Notes: generated by a model from the letters alone, not told the origin. A stretch of 64,000 nt of DNA from Idiomarina sp. MD25a (GCF_001870515.1 NZ_MDGT01000002.1:540768-604767); one strand, 5' to 3'. Shown: positions 1 to 9,484, counted from the stretch's first letter. Numbers and translations: made by a program.

Positions 1-162
1 CTTGAGCAGCCGCTAAATTGCGCGGGTAGCTTCAAAAGTGAAGGGTTAGGTACAGCACTGTTTGCAGAGTTATCAGGAAAAGATCCGAACAGTTTGATTG
101 GGTTACCTACTATTAAGTTGCTTGAACTGTTACGTAATGTCGGCGTGAACCCGCTCGCGTAA
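1..162 (+). CDS. yceF: Maf/YceF nucleotide pyrophosphatase, C-terminal end (partial)
   Basis: Reading frame 1 is open from the window edge to TAA at 160-162 and gives 53 residues. The piece contains the Maf-family C-terminal signature GSFKSEGLG followed by DPNSLIGLP and ends in a leucine-rich helix. This pattern fits the YceF (7-methyl-GTP pyrophosphatase) branch, which removes methylated nucleotides in the cytoplasm. The neighbour yceD agrees with this. The start and the catalytic N-terminal half lie outside the window, so the exact Maf subgroup is inferred. Confidence 0.8.
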   Translation, partial: LEQPLNCAGSFKSEGLGTALFAELSGKDPNSLIGLPTIKLLELLRNVGVNPLA

Positions 163-211
163 CCCGATTAAGCTTGTCAGAGTCTGTCATAAAAGGTATT
201 ATAAGCCGCCT

Positions 212-739
212 ATGCAAAAGGTCAGAATTCCGGTCAGCGTTGACCCGGTAAAGAGCGCGAATAAAAAGCAAACGTTTGATGGGGTTGTGCCTGTTCAAAC
301 ATTGAAACGTTTGCAAGAGTTGCTTGCGAAGCCTTGCGAGACTGATCCATTAGTGGTCGTCGAGTTTGGCGTAGACGAGCAGGGCATGAGCTATTTTTCC
401 GGTACGGCGTCGGTCAGTGTTATTTTAACCTGCCAGCGTTGTAATCAGCCATTTGAGGTTGATATTACCGCGCAATTTGCGTATGCTCCTGTTTCTTCCA
501 AGCAGGGAGCTGAAGAGTTACCAGAGCGCTATGAAGCGATCGAGACTAACGAATTCGGCGAAGTTAACCTTCATGGGTTAATTGAAGATGAACTCATTTT
601 GGCAATGCCTCTTGTGGCTAGACACGCACCAGAGGACTGCTCAGTAGACCGTGACGCAATGACATGGGGCGAAATTGAGGAAGATGAAAAACCTTCTGAT
701 AACCCATTCGCTGTGTTGCAAGAATTAAAGCGTAAATAA
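212..739 (+). CDS. yceD: YceD family protein (DUF177), 23S rRNA accumulation protein
   Basis: The protein has 175 residues, the usual YceD length. The central CQRCNQPF segment (about residues 74-81) is the conserved CxxC of DUF177, and the C-terminal half is acidic. In E. coli YceD affects 23S rRNA levels; its molecular job is not well defined. It sits directly upstream of rpmF, with 16 bases between them, as in most proteobacteria, so the two are almost certainly cotranscribed. The ATG is the first in frame; no strong ribosome-binding site is visible before it. Confidence 0.9.
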   Translation: MQKVRIPVSVDPVKSANKKQTFDGVVPVQTLKRLQELLAKPCETDPLVVVEFGVDEQGMSYFSGTASVSVILTCQRCNQPFEVDITAQFAYAPVSSKQGAEELPERYEAIETNEFGEVNLHGLIEDELILAMPLVARHAPEDCSVDRDAMTWGEIEEDEKPSDNPFAVLQELKRK

Positions 740-755
740 CTAGGAGATAGCGTAA

Positions 756-926
756 ATGGCTGTTCAAAAGAATCGTAAAAGTCGTTCAAAACGCGACATG
801 CGTCGTTCACACGATGCGCTAAGCGGCCCTACACTGTCGGTTGACTCTACCTCTGGTGAGACTCATCGTCGCCACCACGTAACAGCTGACGGTTATTACA
901 AAGGTCGCAAGGTCGTCAACAAGTAA
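756..926 (+). CDS. rpmF: 50S ribosomal protein L32 (bL32)
   Basis: A short frame of 56 residues begins [20 protein letters not shown], the typical L32 N-terminus, and ends [11 protein letters not shown]. It is very basic. A clear AGGAG (742-746) precedes the ATG. The gene lies between yceD and plsX, its standard place. There is no CxxC zinc pair, so this is the zinc-free type of L32. The identification is secure from sequence and context. Confidence 0.97.
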   Translation: MAVQKNRKSRSKRDMRRSHDALSGPTLSVDSTSGETHRRHHVTADGYYKGRKVVNK

Positions 927-942
927 TTGTTGATTCCAGGCT

Positions 943-1968
943 ATGCCTGAATTAAAACTAGCGATCGATGCAATGGGGGGCGATAACGGCCCCTCTGTTG
1001 CGATCGAAGCCTTAAAAAATAGCCTTAAGCAGAACACAACGACACAATTCGTCGTGGTCGGTGATGAGGCTATCTTATCCCCCTTACTTAATCAGCTCGA
1101 TCTTTCCGAGCATCCCCAAGTTACACTTGTGCATGCCGAACAAGTGGTTGAAATGACCGATAAACCCGGTGCAACCATGCGTCAAAAGCCGCAGTCTTCA
1201 ATGCGTATTGCGCTAGATATGCATGCTCATGGCGAAGTCGATGGTGTTGTCAGTGGTGGAAACACCGGCGCTTTAATGGCGCAAGCGTACTTTGTTCTAA
1301 AGCCAATCCCAGGAGTTTTAAGGCCTGCGTTAATGGCGGCCATTCCAAATATGACGGGCGGGCGATCGTATTTACTTGATCTAGGTGCCAACCCCAGTTG
1401 CGACTCAGAAACGTTATTTCAGTTTGGTGTTATGGGCTCCGTTGCGGCTCGAGTACTCGAGTCGGATAAACATGTTTCAGTCGCCTTACTCAATATGGGT
1501 GAGGAAGAACTCAAAGGTAATGACGAGGTGCGCAGCGCCGCACAACTGTTGAGCCAATCGGAACATGTCAATTACATTGGTTTTATTGAAGGTAATCATC
1601 TCTTCAGTGGGCGAGCAGATGTCATTGTGTGTGATGGTTTCGTTGGCAATATCGCGCTTAAAAGCTGTGAAGGCCTCGCTACATTGATTATTGACGAGTT
1701 AAAGGCGTCGTTGACCTCGCATTGGTTATATAGTTGGTTCTTTAAGTTTTTACAAAAACGAACTAAAAAATCGTGGCAGCGGTTGAAGCCCGACCACTAC
1801 AATGGTGCAAGTTTGATAGGATTGCGTGGCGTGGTTGTCAAAAGCCATGGCAGTGCGAATGCAAAAGCATTTGAAAGCGCGATTTCTCACGCGATTAAGG
1901 AAGCGAACCATCGTCTTCCCGAAAAAATTCAAGATCGTGTCGAATCGGTCCTATTAGAACAACATTAA
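943..1968 (+). CDS. plsX: Phosphate acyltransferase PlsX
   Basis: 341 residues, full family length. The N-terminus [12 protein letters not shown] is the PlsX signature, followed by [12 protein letters not shown] and DLGANPSC in the middle and [10 protein letters not shown] later. PlsX converts acyl-ACP and phosphate to acyl-phosphate, the donor for PlsY in phospholipid synthesis. It works at the inner face of the membrane. It follows rpmF by 16 bases and precedes fabH by 11, so it belongs to the same transcript. The ribosome-binding site is weak. Confidence 0.97.
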   Translation: MPELKLAIDAMGGDNGPSVAIEALKNSLKQNTTTQFVVVGDEAILSPLLNQLDLSEHPQVTLVHAEQVVEMTDKPGATMRQKPQSSMRIALDMHAHGEVDGVVSGGNTGALMAQAYFVLKPIPGVLRPALMAAIPNMTGGRSYLLDLGANPSCDSETLFQFGVMGSVAARVLESDKHVSVALLNMGEEELKGNDEVRSAAQLLSQSEHVNYIGFIEGNHLFSGRADVIVCDGFVGNIALKSCEGLATLIIDELKASLTSHWLYSWFFKFLQKRTKKSWQRLKPDHYNGASLIGLRGVVVKSHGSANAKAFESAISHAIKEANHRLPEKIQDRVESVLLEQH

Positions 1969-1979
1969 GCACCCATTTT

Positions 1980-2942
1980 ATGACGTATTCAAAAATCGCC
2001 GGTACAGGGCATTATCTCCCGAACCTGCGACGCACGAACGACGACTTAAGTCGACAAGTCGATACCTCTGACGAATGGATTACAGAGCGCACAGGTATAA
2101 AGGAACGCCGCATTGCCGGCGTTGACGAAGGTGTGGCCTCGATGGGCGCAGCTGCAGCGCGTAAAGCGCTGGATGCCGCAAATATCTCCGCAGACGATAT
2201 CGATATGATCGTCGTAGCAACGACGTCTGCAGATTATGCATTCCCGAGTGCGGCCTGTGAAATTCAAGCCCTATTAGGGATAACAGAAACACCTGCGTTT
2301 GATGTCGGAGCGGCATGCTCAGGTTTTATTTTCGCGCTCAGTGTGGCCGATCAGTATATTAAAACCGGACAGCATCAACGTGTTTTAGTCATTGGTAGCG
2401 ATGTATTAGCGCGATTATGCCACCCTGAAGACCGTAATACGTTGGTTTTGTTTGGTGACGGAGCAGGGGCGGTGGTACTTGAAAGTAGCGCTGAAGCGGG
2501 TATTCTCTCAACTCATCTAGCCAGTGCCGGTGAGTTTGCTCATTTATTAGGTGCCGCGCAACCAACGCGAAGTACCGACGTTTCTGAGTGTGGCGGCTGG
2601 ATGTATATGAAAGGCAATGAGGTATTCCGTGTCGCTGTTGACAAACTAAGTCGATTGGTGACTGACACCTTAGCCGAGAACAATCTTAGTCCTGAACAGT
2701 TGGATTGGTTGATTCCTCATCAGGCGAACTTAAGAATTATCAAAGCAACCGCCAAAAAATTGAAACTACCGATGTCACAAGTCATTATAACACTCGATAA
2801 AACAGGCAACACCTCGGCTGCTTCGGTGCCTATCGCACTTGATGTGGCAGTGCGTGATGGTCGCGTTAAGCGCGGAGACAATTTACTTTTAGAAGCGTTT
2901 GGCGGCGGCTTCGCGTGGGGTTCCGCGTTGGTCAAATTTTAG
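1980..2942 (+). CDS. fabH: Beta-ketoacyl-ACP synthase III
   Basis: 320 residues. The catalytic triad is visible: Cys113 in AACSGF, His247 in IPHQAN and Asn277 in GNTSAAS, close to the E. coli positions 112/244/274. FabH condenses acetyl-CoA with malonyl-ACP and so starts fatty-acid synthesis. It lies 11 bases after plsX and 8 before fabD in the fab operon. Nothing is unusual in the sequence. Confidence 0.98.
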   Translation: MTYSKIAGTGHYLPNLRRTNDDLSRQVDTSDEWITERTGIKERRIAGVDEGVASMGAAAARKALDAANISADDIDMIVVATTSADYAFPSAACEIQALLGITETPAFDVGAACSGFIFALSVADQYIKTGQHQRVLVIGSDVLARLCHPEDRNTLVLFGDGAGAVVLESSAEAGILSTHLASAGEFAHLLGAAQPTRSTDVSECGGWMYMKGNEVFRVAVDKLSRLVTDTLAENNLSPEQLDWLIPHQANLRIIKATAKKLKLPMSQVIITLDKTGNTSAASVPIALDVAVRDGRVKRGDNLLLEAFGGGFAWGSALVKF

Positions 2943-2950
2943 AGGACACT

Positions 2951-3871
2951 ATGACAAAAATTGCTTATGTATTTCCGGGTCAAGGTTCACAATCTCAGGG
3001 TATGCTTGCTGACCTTGCGCAAGAGCATGAGGTTATTCAGGCAACCTTTGCGGAAGCTTCAGAAGAGTTAGGCTATGATTTATGGCACATAGCGCAAGAA
3101 GGGCCAGAGGAAAAGCTTAACGATACGCGTATTACGCAGCCCTTGCTGCTAACAGCCAGTGTCGCGCTGTTCCGCCTAGCACAGGAAAAGGGGTTAAACC
3201 AACCTACCGTGATGGCGGGGCATAGCTTAGGCGAGTATTCTGCGTTAACCTGCGCGGGCGTGCTCGAATTTCGTGATGCTGTTCGTCTTGTCGCATTGCG
3301 AGGTGAGGCCATGCAAAATGCAGTGGCTCCGGGGGAAGGAGCGATGGCAGCGGTCATTGGGTTGGACGACGAGTTAATTGCTGAGTTATGTCAGAAAGCC
3401 GCCGAAGATGAGGTGGTGACTCCGGTAAATTATAACTCACCGGGGCAAGTAGTGATCGCTGGGCACCGCAATGCGGTTGCGCGCGCAGGGGAACTACTTA
3501 AAGATGCAGGTGCGAAACGTGTGCTTCCTTTACCAGTGAGCGTCCCGTCGCACTGTGAACTGATGAAGCCCGCCGCTGAGCAGCTTATGTCCGCGTTGAA
3601 ATCGGTCACTTTTAAACCGGCGTCTTGTGCTGTGATTAATAATGTGGATGTGACGGTTAATGACGATCCGGAGGCGATTAAAGACGCACTGGTTCGCCAA
3701 CTGTACTTTCCAGTTCGTTGGACAGAAACGGTTCAAAAACTGGCCGATATGGATGTCCAAGCAGCCTATGAAGTGGGGCCTGGGAAAGTACTCACGGGCC
3801 TTTCAAAACGAATTACCAAAGTCTTTGGGTGCCAAGCACTTAACACGCCCGAAGCTTTTACTACTGAATAA
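2951..3871 (+). CDS. fabD: Malonyl-CoA:ACP transacylase
   Basis: 306 residues from the ATG at 2951, which follows an AGAGGA ribosome-binding site; a longer frame from 2915 would overlap fabH and add residues foreign to the family. The protein starts MTKIAYVFPGQGSQ. The active-site Ser92 is in GHSLGEYSAL and His201 in VPSHCELM, the same numbers as in E. coli. FabD loads malonate onto the acyl carrier protein. It lies between fabH and fabG in the same transcript. Confidence 0.98.
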   Translation: MTKIAYVFPGQGSQSQGMLADLAQEHEVIQATFAEASEELGYDLWHIAQEGPEEKLNDTRITQPLLLTASVALFRLAQEKGLNQPTVMAGHSLGEYSALTCAGVLEFRDAVRLVALRGEAMQNAVAPGEGAMAAVIGLDDELIAELCQKAAEDEVVTPVNYNSPGQVVIAGHRNAVARAGELLKDAGAKRVLPLPVSVPSHCELMKPAAEQLMSALKSVTFKPASCAVINNVDVTVNDDPEAIKDALVRQLYFPVRWTETVQKLADMDVQAAYEVGPGKVLTGLSKRITKVFGCQALNTPEAFTTE

Positions 3872-3886
3872 GTATAGAGGTACACC

Positions 3887-4624
3887 ATGTTTTCATTAAA
3901 TGAACAAGTTGCTCTGGTTACTGGCGCGAGTCGTGGTATTGGCCGTAAAATTGCCGAGCAATTAGCAGCGCAAGGTGCTTTTGTTATCGGTACGGCGACC
4001 AGTGACAAGGGCGCTGAATCAATTTCTGACTATCTTGGCGACAAGGGCCAAGGTCTCGCATTAAACGTCAACGAAGTCGATGATCTTGCAGAAAAAATTA
4101 AAGATATTGAAAAGACGCATGGAAAAATCGATATCCTCGTCAATAATGCGGGGATCACCCGTGACAACCTGATGATGCGAATGAAAGAAGATGACTGGAG
4201 CGCAGTCATCGATACCAATCTGACGGCTGTATTCCGAATCTGTAAATTGGTTATTCGTGGCATGATGAAGCGCCGTCACGGTCGTATCATCAACATCAGC
4301 TCAGTTGTGGGAACGACAGGTAATCCTGGACAAGTCAATTATTGTGCTGCAAAAGCTGGTTTGGTGGGCTTTTCAAAATCACTGGCTAAAGAAGTAGCAG
4401 CGCGCGGCATTACCGTAAACTGCGTCGCTCCCGGGTTTATTGATACCGATATGACCAAAGCATTAACGGATGATCAGAAACAGGCGATCTATGCTAATAT
4501 TCCAGCAGAGCGTTTGGGTCAGCCGGAAGAAATTGCCTCTGCCGTAGTGTTTTTAGCGAGCAAGGGCGCAGCTTATATCACTGGCGAAACCATTCATGTG
4601 AATGGTGGTATGGCCATGGTGTAA
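3887..4624 (+). CDS. fabG: 3-oxoacyl-ACP reductase
   Basis: 245 residues, a classical short-chain dehydrogenase. It has the TGASRGIG nucleotide-binding motif (12-19), NNAG (86-89), and the catalytic Ser139, Tyr152 and Lys156 (YCAAK). The C-terminus ITGETIHVNGGMAMV is typical of FabG. It performs the NADPH-dependent reduction step of fatty-acid elongation. The AGAGG before the ATG supports the start. A 119-base gap follows before acpP and probably holds a separate promoter. Confidence 0.98.
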   Translation: MFSLNEQVALVTGASRGIGRKIAEQLAAQGAFVIGTATSDKGAESISDYLGDKGQGLALNVNEVDDLAEKIKDIEKTHGKIDILVNNAGITRDNLMMRMKEDDWSAVIDTNLTAVFRICKLVIRGMMKRRHGRIINISSVVGTTGNPGQVNYCAAKAGLVGFSKSLAKEVAARGITVNCVAPGFIDTDMTKALTDDQKQAIYANIPAERLGQPEEIASAVVFLASKGAAYITGETIHVNGGMAMV

Positions 4625-4666
4625 AGCCTAAGGGGTACGACCTCTAGGATATTTTTAAATTTTTAC

Positions 4667-4695
4667 TTTATATTTCGCGTTGGTTTCACTAAACT
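4667..4695 (+). promoter_or_regulatory. Candidate sigma-70 promoter for acpP
   Basis: In the fabG-acpP gap, TTTATA (4667-4672) and TAAACT (4690-4695) are spaced by 17 bases. Each matches the consensus in about four positions. A separate acpP promoter is usual because ACP is needed in large amounts. The assignment is a sequence guess without transcript data. Confidence 0.35.
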
Positions 4696-4743
4696 AGCCG
4701 AAAATTTTGACACTCGTGAAGACTATTTAAGGATTTTATAATC

Positions 4744-4983
4744 ATGAGCACTATCGAAGAACGCGTAAAAAAAATCATCATCGAGCAACTAGGTGTTAAA
4801 GAAGAAGAAGTTAAACCAGAAGCTTCTTTCGAAAATGACCTAGGTGCTGATTCACTTGATACAGTAGAATTGGTTATGGCGCTTGAAGAAGAGTTTGAAA
4901 CTGAGATTCCTGACGAAGAAGCAGAGAAAATCAAAACTGTTCAAGCTGCAATCGATTACGTTAAGTCGCACTCTGACGACTAA
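4744..4983 (+). CDS. acpP: Acyl carrier protein
   Basis: 79 residues, strongly acidic. The phosphopantetheine attachment site is Ser37 in [13 protein letters not shown] carries acyl chains for FabD, FabH, FabG and PlsX encoded just upstream. The start [10 protein letters not shown] is the family standard. A strong terminator follows at 5011-5035. Unusually, fabF does not follow; the next gene is pabC. Confidence 0.99.
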   Translation: MSTIEERVKKIIIEQLGVKEEEVKPEASFENDLGADSLDTVELVMALEEEFETEIPDEEAEKIKTVQAAIDYVKSHSDD

Positions 4984-5010
4984 TTACACGCAGTTAGCTG
5001 TAATACCGAA

Positions 5011-5035
5011 AGGGCGGCCTATGGCCGCCTTTTTT
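5011..5035 (+). terminator. Rho-independent terminator after acpP
   Basis: GGCGGCC (5013-5019) and GGCCGCC (5023-5029) form a 7-pair GC stem with a three-base loop, followed by six T (5030-5035). It stands 28 bases after the acpP stop and separates the fab operon from pabC. Confidence 0.9.
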
Positions 5036-5080
5036 ATGTGAAAAGTCACGAGAGTAGGCTACGCAGCGGAGGCCTGGTTT

Positions 5081-5869
5081 ATGTTTGATACACTCTATGA
5101 TGCGGATAAGGGATTTGACCGCGGACTACAATTCGGGGATGGTCATTTCACGACGATCCTGTTCAAACATAAACAGCTCCAATTATGGCCCTATCATAAG
5201 CAGCGTTTAATAGGGGCAAGTGAGCGGCTTGGAATACCATTGGATGACAGGCTACTAAAAGCAATCGAAAACAGTCTGTTAGCTGCTTGTCGAGAGCAAG
5301 TGACGGGTGTAGCTAAGATTATTATTACTCGGGGGAATAGTCGTCAGGGCTATCGTTTGCTACCAGACTGTCAACCGAACTGGTATTTAACAACGTCAGC
5401 AGCGCCTCAGCCGAACAAGTCGCCAGTTAAAGTGGCTGTCGCAGACACTCGACTTGGAGAGCAACCGTTATTAGCTGGTTTAAAGACACTCAATCGACTC
5501 GAACAGGTACTGCTCCATAAAGAGCTTAGTACATCGAATTTTGATGACTTTATTGTATGTTCAAGTAATGGTTACGTTACCGAGGCGATTCAAGGCAATC
5601 TATTTTGGTATGCTGATGGTTATTGGTGTACACCGAAGATCGACCGTTGTGGTGTCGCGGGAGTCATGAGAGAAGCGATAATCGAACAGGGGGTGCTCCC
5701 CGCGCTTAAAGTAGTAGAAGCTAAAGTGCCTGATTTATGTTCGGTGAGTTCGATGTTTATCACCAATTCGGTAAAGGGAGTGATTCCCGTATCGCAAATC
5801 CATGATAAGGTAATCAATACTCAAATACCGGCAGATCTGAAAACATTTATTGATGAAACGTGCGCTTAA
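5081..5869 (+). CDS. pabC: Aminodeoxychorismate lyase
   Basis: 262 residues, a fold-type IV PLP enzyme. It opens with RGLQFGDGHFTT, the PabC form of the active-site entrance, and has the conserved KTLNRLEQVLL stretch, where the lysine would hold PLP, and later the SSNGYVTEA region. PabC releases pyruvate from aminodeoxychorismate to give p-aminobenzoate for folate. The order pabC-mltG-tmk-holB is the same as in E. coli. The 3' end overlaps mltG by 17 bases, which suggests coupled translation. Confidence 0.93.
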   Translation: MFDTLYDADKGFDRGLQFGDGHFTTILFKHKQLQLWPYHKQRLIGASERLGIPLDDRLLKAIENSLLAACREQVTGVAKIIITRGNSRQGYRLLPDCQPNWYLTTSAAPQPNKSPVKVAVADTRLGEQPLLAGLKTLNRLEQVLLHKELSTSNFDDFIVCSSNGYVTEAIQGNLFWYADGYWCTPKIDRCGVAGVMREAIIEQGVLPALKVVEAKVPDLCSVSSMFITNSVKGVIPVSQIHDKVINTQIPADLKTFIDETCA

Positions 5870-6863
5870 ACTTCTAATTTTACTTTTATGTCTCCTTGTC
5901 TTGATGTCAGCCTCGGTGTTCGCATTAACTCAGTGGCGATTGGCTCAGCCGCTTGCGTCAGCAGATGGTAACGATGACGACGTATTTGAAGTCGCTGTAG
6001 GCGATACCGCCCGCTCTATTGTGAGTCGAATTAATTCACGTTTTAACCGCGATTTTAGTGCGCTTGACTATCGTTTAAGCCAGTTTTTAGTCGGTGTGGA
6101 CAGGCTTCCAGCCGGTGTTTATCGTTTATCACCCAACGATACGTGGCTATCGGTGTGGCATCGAATTAAGAATAATGAAGAAGCTTTATTCAGTATCACC
6201 TTGATAGAGGGTCAGACCATAGCCCAATGGATGAGGCAGCTAAATAAAGCAGAATATATGAAGCAAACAATTGATCGTGTTGATGAATTGCCTGCAGCCA
6301 TGGGTATTGAGCATGCATCGCCCGAAGGGTGGTTTTATCCAGAAACTTATCACTATCGTGCACATGAAACCGACCGATCAATTTTACGCCGAGCACATGA
6401 TAGAATGAAGAGTATCGTGGAGGAGTCGTGGCAACAGCGTAATTCCCGATGTGAAGTGGAGTCGCCCTACGAACTGCTCATATTGGCGTCGATTATCGAA
6501 AAGGAAACCGGCCTGGCGGGCGAGCGAGATTTAGTTTCTAGTGTGTTCCATAATCGATTGCGTGTCGGTATGCGTTTGCAGTCTGATCCGACAACGATTT
6601 ACGGTATTGATGACTTTAATGGTAATCTTACACGTGCTCATTTAAGAGAAAAGACCCCTTATAATACGTATCGGATTGATGGTTTACCGCCAACGCCTAT
6701 CGCCATTCCAAGCGAAGCGGCTGTGCGCGCGGCTGCTCAACCCGTGGCATCCAACTACTTTTATTTTGTAGCCAATAAACAGGGCGAGCATGTATTCTCT
6801 GAGACATTAGATCAACACCAACGGGCTGTGCGCCGTTATCAGCTCAATCAAGATACCGAATAG
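5853..6863 (+). CDS. mltG: Endolytic murein transglycosylase MltG (YceG)
   Basis: 336 residues from ATG 5853 (a TTG codon lies just before it). One N-terminal membrane segment (about residues 6-25) anchors a periplasmic YceG domain. The catalytic glutamate is in LASIIEKETG, followed by VFHNRL and QSDPTTIYG, all family signatures. MltG cuts nascent glycan strands and limits their length. The gene overlaps the end of pabC and leads into tmk after 20 bases. Confidence 0.95.
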   Translation: MKRALKLLILLLCLLVLMSASVFALTQWRLAQPLASADGNDDDVFEVAVGDTARSIVSRINSRFNRDFSALDYRLSQFLVGVDRLPAGVYRLSPNDTWLSVWHRIKNNEEALFSITLIEGQTIAQWMRQLNKAEYMKQTIDRVDELPAAMGIEHASPEGWFYPETYHYRAHETDRSILRRAHDRMKSIVEESWQQRNSRCEVESPYELLILASIIEKETGLAGERDLVSSVFHNRLRVGMRLQSDPTTIYGIDDFNGNLTRAHLREKTPYNTYRIDGLPPTPIAIPSEAAVRAAAQPVASNYFYFVANKQGEHVFSETLDQHQRAVRRYQLNQDTE

Positions 6864-6883
6864 CCAATAGGAAAGATGTTTAA

Positions 6884-7501
6884 ATGGAAGGGAAATTTGT
6901 TGTAATCGAAGGCTTAGAGGGTGCAGGTAAAAGCTCGGCTATCGCAAGCATCGTAAGCCATCTACAGGCCAAGGGTATTCGCACCGAAACTGTACGTGAA
7001 CCAGGCGGCACGCCGATGGCTGAAGCCATTCGTGATCTTGTGAAACAACGTTGGGAAGAGCAGGTACAACCTGCGACAGAGTTGTTACTTATGTACGCGA
7101 GCCGCGTACAACTGGTAAAAACGGTCATTGAACCTGCTTTAACGGACGGTGTTTGGGTGATAGGCGATCGTCACGACTTGTCATCACAAGCTTATCAAGG
7201 GGGAGGACGTGAACTCGGTGCCGACCTGCTTAAACAACTGAAAACCATTGCACTCGGTTCGTTTGTTCCCGATCTGACGTTGTATCTCGATGTGGACGAA
7301 GAAACGGGCTTGCAGCGCGCCCGTGGTCGCGGTGAACTGGATCGCATCGAAGAAGAGGATATCGAGTTCTTTCGGCGCACGCGCGCGCGCTATCTGGAGT
7401 TAGCTAAACGAGACCCCAATATTGTCATTATTAATGCCAATCAAGAAATGCTTAAGGTCCATCAAGCCATTCTGCGCGCTTTAGAGGAGCACTTGTTCTA
7501 A
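6884..7501 (+). CDS. tmk: Thymidylate kinase
   Basis: 205 residues. The P-loop is GLEGAGKSS (10-18), the DR motif is GDRHDLSSQAYQGGGR, and the LID-type segment contains RARGRGELDR. The enzyme phosphorylates dTMP to dTDP. The stop codon overlaps the ATG of holB (TAATG at 7499-7503), a sign of coupled translation. The weak AGGAAAGATG stretch precedes the start. Confidence 0.97.
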   Translation: MEGKFVVIEGLEGAGKSSAIASIVSHLQAKGIRTETVREPGGTPMAEAIRDLVKQRWEEQVQPATELLLMYASRVQLVKTVIEPALTDGVWVIGDRHDLSSQAYQGGGRELGADLLKQLKTIALGSFVPDLTLYLDVDEETGLQRARGRGELDRIEEEDIEFFRRTRARYLELAKRDPNIVIINANQEMLKVHQAILRALEEHLF

Positions 7502-8373
7502 TGGCTTTTCCTTGGATGCGAAAACCTTGGCAACAGCTGTTGGCGGCGTTTCAGTCCCAACGCCTCTCTCATGCATACTACTATAAGCATGCGCCTGAGC
7601 ATGGGACGGAAGCGTTTGCACAGGAATTCATTTCGTTATTGCTCTGTCGAAATCCAAGTAAACGCGCCTGTGGTGAATGCAAAGCATGTCTATTGCGAAA
7701 AGCGAATAACCACCCAGATATAATTGAATTTAAAGTCGACGACAAGCAAAGTACGCTAGGCGTTGATGAAGTGCGCCGTTTAACGCGATTCATTCATCAA
7801 ACGGCCAATCAAGGTGGGCGCAGAGTGATTTACCTTGAAGCCATGGATCGCATGACGGAGCAGGCTTCCAACGCGATTCTAAAAATTCTTGAAGAGCCTC
7901 CTGAGGATGTAGTCTGGTTATTAACTGTGCAGCAGCCAGAGCGCATTCTGGCGACATTACGCAGCCGGATGCAATGGCTACCGATATCGTTTCCTAAAGA
8001 CCATTCTGTGGAACAACAAGCGCTCGCACAACAACTCCTTCGGGCAATCGCTAGGCAAGCACCTTTTCCCACGCTCGGTGCCAAACAAAACGCTCAACAA
8101 TGGATTGACGTGAGCGAGCACGTGTTGACCGATCTTTGGCGCGTATATGCCGCAGCACCGCTGGCACAACTGGCTTTTCCCGACCTGTACGATAATTACC
8201 GAGCATTGGTTATTAACGGTTTGTCGACATTGCAGCCAATTGACCAAAAAATAAGTGAGCTCCGACAATTAAGGCAGTTATCGACTCAAGCACGTGGGTT
8301 AAATCTGGCTATAATCTTGCAAAACCAATGGTTAACTTGGACGCAAGCGCATGCAGGTGATCCCACAACTTAA
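7501..8373 (+). CDS. holB: DNA polymerase III subunit delta'
   Basis: 290 residues. The zinc-binding cysteines are seen in LLCRN, CGECKACLL (about residues 50-64), and the clamp-loader region contains RRVIYLEAMDRMTEQASNAI and LKILEEPPE. Delta' is the rigid stator of the clamp loader; like other delta' proteins it lacks a standard P-loop. The gene overlaps tmk by one base and the following small gene by 23 bases. Confidence 0.94.
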   Translation: MAFPWMRKPWQQLLAAFQSQRLSHAYYYKHAPEHGTEAFAQEFISLLLCRNPSKRACGECKACLLRKANNHPDIIEFKVDDKQSTLGVDEVRRLTRFIHQTANQGGRRVIYLEAMDRMTEQASNAILKILEEPPEDVVWLLTVQQPERILATLRSRMQWLPISFPKDHSVEQQALAQQLLRAIARQAPFPTLGAKQNAQQWIDVSEHVLTDLWRVYAAAPLAQLAFPDLYDNYRALVINGLSTLQPIDQKISELRQLRQLSTQARGLNLAIILQNQWLTWTQAHAGDPTT

Positions 8374-8677
8374 TTATCGCTTTGACACCCCCGAAAGCTT
8401 AGCTCACCATATTACACCGATTGATAGTCTGCTTATGCTGTGGTGTCGCGTTTGGCAGCAGCCGGCAGCACGTTTACGAGTATCGGTTATGCTACCTGAC
8501 GGATTAGCGCCGTATAGCGGGAAACTGGTGGTTGGAAGCTCACTCGTTGGTATTGATGGTCACTGTTTAGTAGGACTTATAATTGATGAGCAAGAGGCCT
8601 TACTTCGGTTACGTTGTATGGCTTTGATTCAGCCCTATCGGCAAATCTGTGGTACTATTTTGACTCAGTTATTTTAG
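8351..8677 (+). CDS. Small protein of unknown function in the pilZ position
   Basis: 108 residues, overlapping the end of holB by 23 bases and ending 15 bases before tatD. In pseudomonads and many relatives pilZ occupies this place. I cannot see the PilZ c-di-GMP motif (RxxxR with a later D/NxSxxG). The protein has beta-prone stretches such as RLRVSVMLPDG and GKLVVGSSLVG, so a distant PilZ-like barrel is possible. It has no signal peptide or membrane segment. Function is not assigned; only operon membership with tmk-holB-tatD is clear. The ATG lies inside holB and is the first one in frame. Confidence 0.7.
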   Translation: MQVIPQLNYRFDTPESLAHHITPIDSLLMLWCRVWQQPAARLRVSVMLPDGLAPYSGKLVVGSSLVGIDGHCLVGLIIDEQEALLRLRCMALIQPYRQICGTILTQLF

Positions 8678-8692
8678 TCGTTAGGAGCAAGA

Positions 8693-9484
8693 ATGTTTGT
8701 CGACTCCCATTGCCATCTGGATAAAATTGATCCTGCCAAAGTAGGTTTAACGTTACAGCAAGTGGTTGATAATGCGCGCGCGCAGCAGATTGAGAAAATT
8801 CTCTGTGTTAATGTTACGCTTGAGGACTTTCCGCATATGCGTGATACCGTAGCGGAGTTTGAAGACGTAAGTATTTCTTGCGGCCTGCATCCTTTATATG
8901 TTGGCGACAATAAAACCCCGCTCGATCAAATGCATGATCACCTTAAACAGCTATCGAGTGAGCCGCGTGTAGTTGCGATTGGCGAAACAGGACTCGACTA
9001 TTTCTACGATCCTGACAGTAAATCGATACAACAAGAAAGCTTCGCAACACATATTGATGTGGCTGTAGAGCTGGATAAACCTCTGATTATTCATACCCGG
9101 GATGCACGAGAAGATACGTTAGCACTGCTAAAAAGTGGACACGCTGAGCGTTGCGGCGGAGTATTACATTGTTTTACCGAAACCTTGGAGATGGCAGAAC
9201 GCGCCATTGAAGAACTCGGTTTCTATATCTCAATTTCTGGTATTGCGAGTTTTCGTAATGCCGAGGCGTTAAGAGATGTTGTTAAAGCACTGCCGCTTGA
9301 GAGATTGTTGATTGAAACTGATAGTCCTTGGCTAGCTCCCGTCCCGCATAGGGGAAAACAAAATCAACCTGCGTACGTAACTGAGGTCGCAAAATGCGTC
9401 GCAGACACCAAAGGTATCACGTTAGAAGAAGTCGCTAGGGTCACAACTCAGAATTTTTATAACCTGTTTAAAGGTTGTGTATAA
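8693..9484 (+). CDS. TatD family metal-dependent hydrolase (YcfH-like)
   Basis: 263 residues. The metal-binding start DSHCHLD, then GETGLDYFYD, IHTRDA, HCFTE and ETDSPWLAP are the ordered TatD motifs. Members are magnesium-dependent nucleases or deoxyribonucleases with a TIM barrel. Location after holB identifies it as the YcfH branch rather than the tat-operon TatD. A TTAGGAGC ribosome-binding site precedes the ATG. Confidence 0.93.
   Translation: MFVDSHCHLDKIDPAKVGLTLQQVVDNARAQQIEKILCVNVTLEDFPHMRDTVAEFEDVSISCGLHPLYVGDNKTPLDQMHDHLKQLSSEPRVVAIGETGLDYFYDPDSKSIQQESFATHIDVAVELDKPLIIHTRDAREDTLALLKSGHAERCGGVLHCFTETLEMAERAIEELGFYISISGIASFRNAEALRDVVKALPLERLLIETDSPWLAPVPHRGKQNQPAYVTEVAKCVADTKGITLEEVARVTTQNFYNLFKGCV

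Noticed and set aside
2915..2950. Upstream extension of fabD
   Set aside because: The extra residues overlap fabH and the ATG at 2951 has a clear ribosome-binding site and the family N-terminus.
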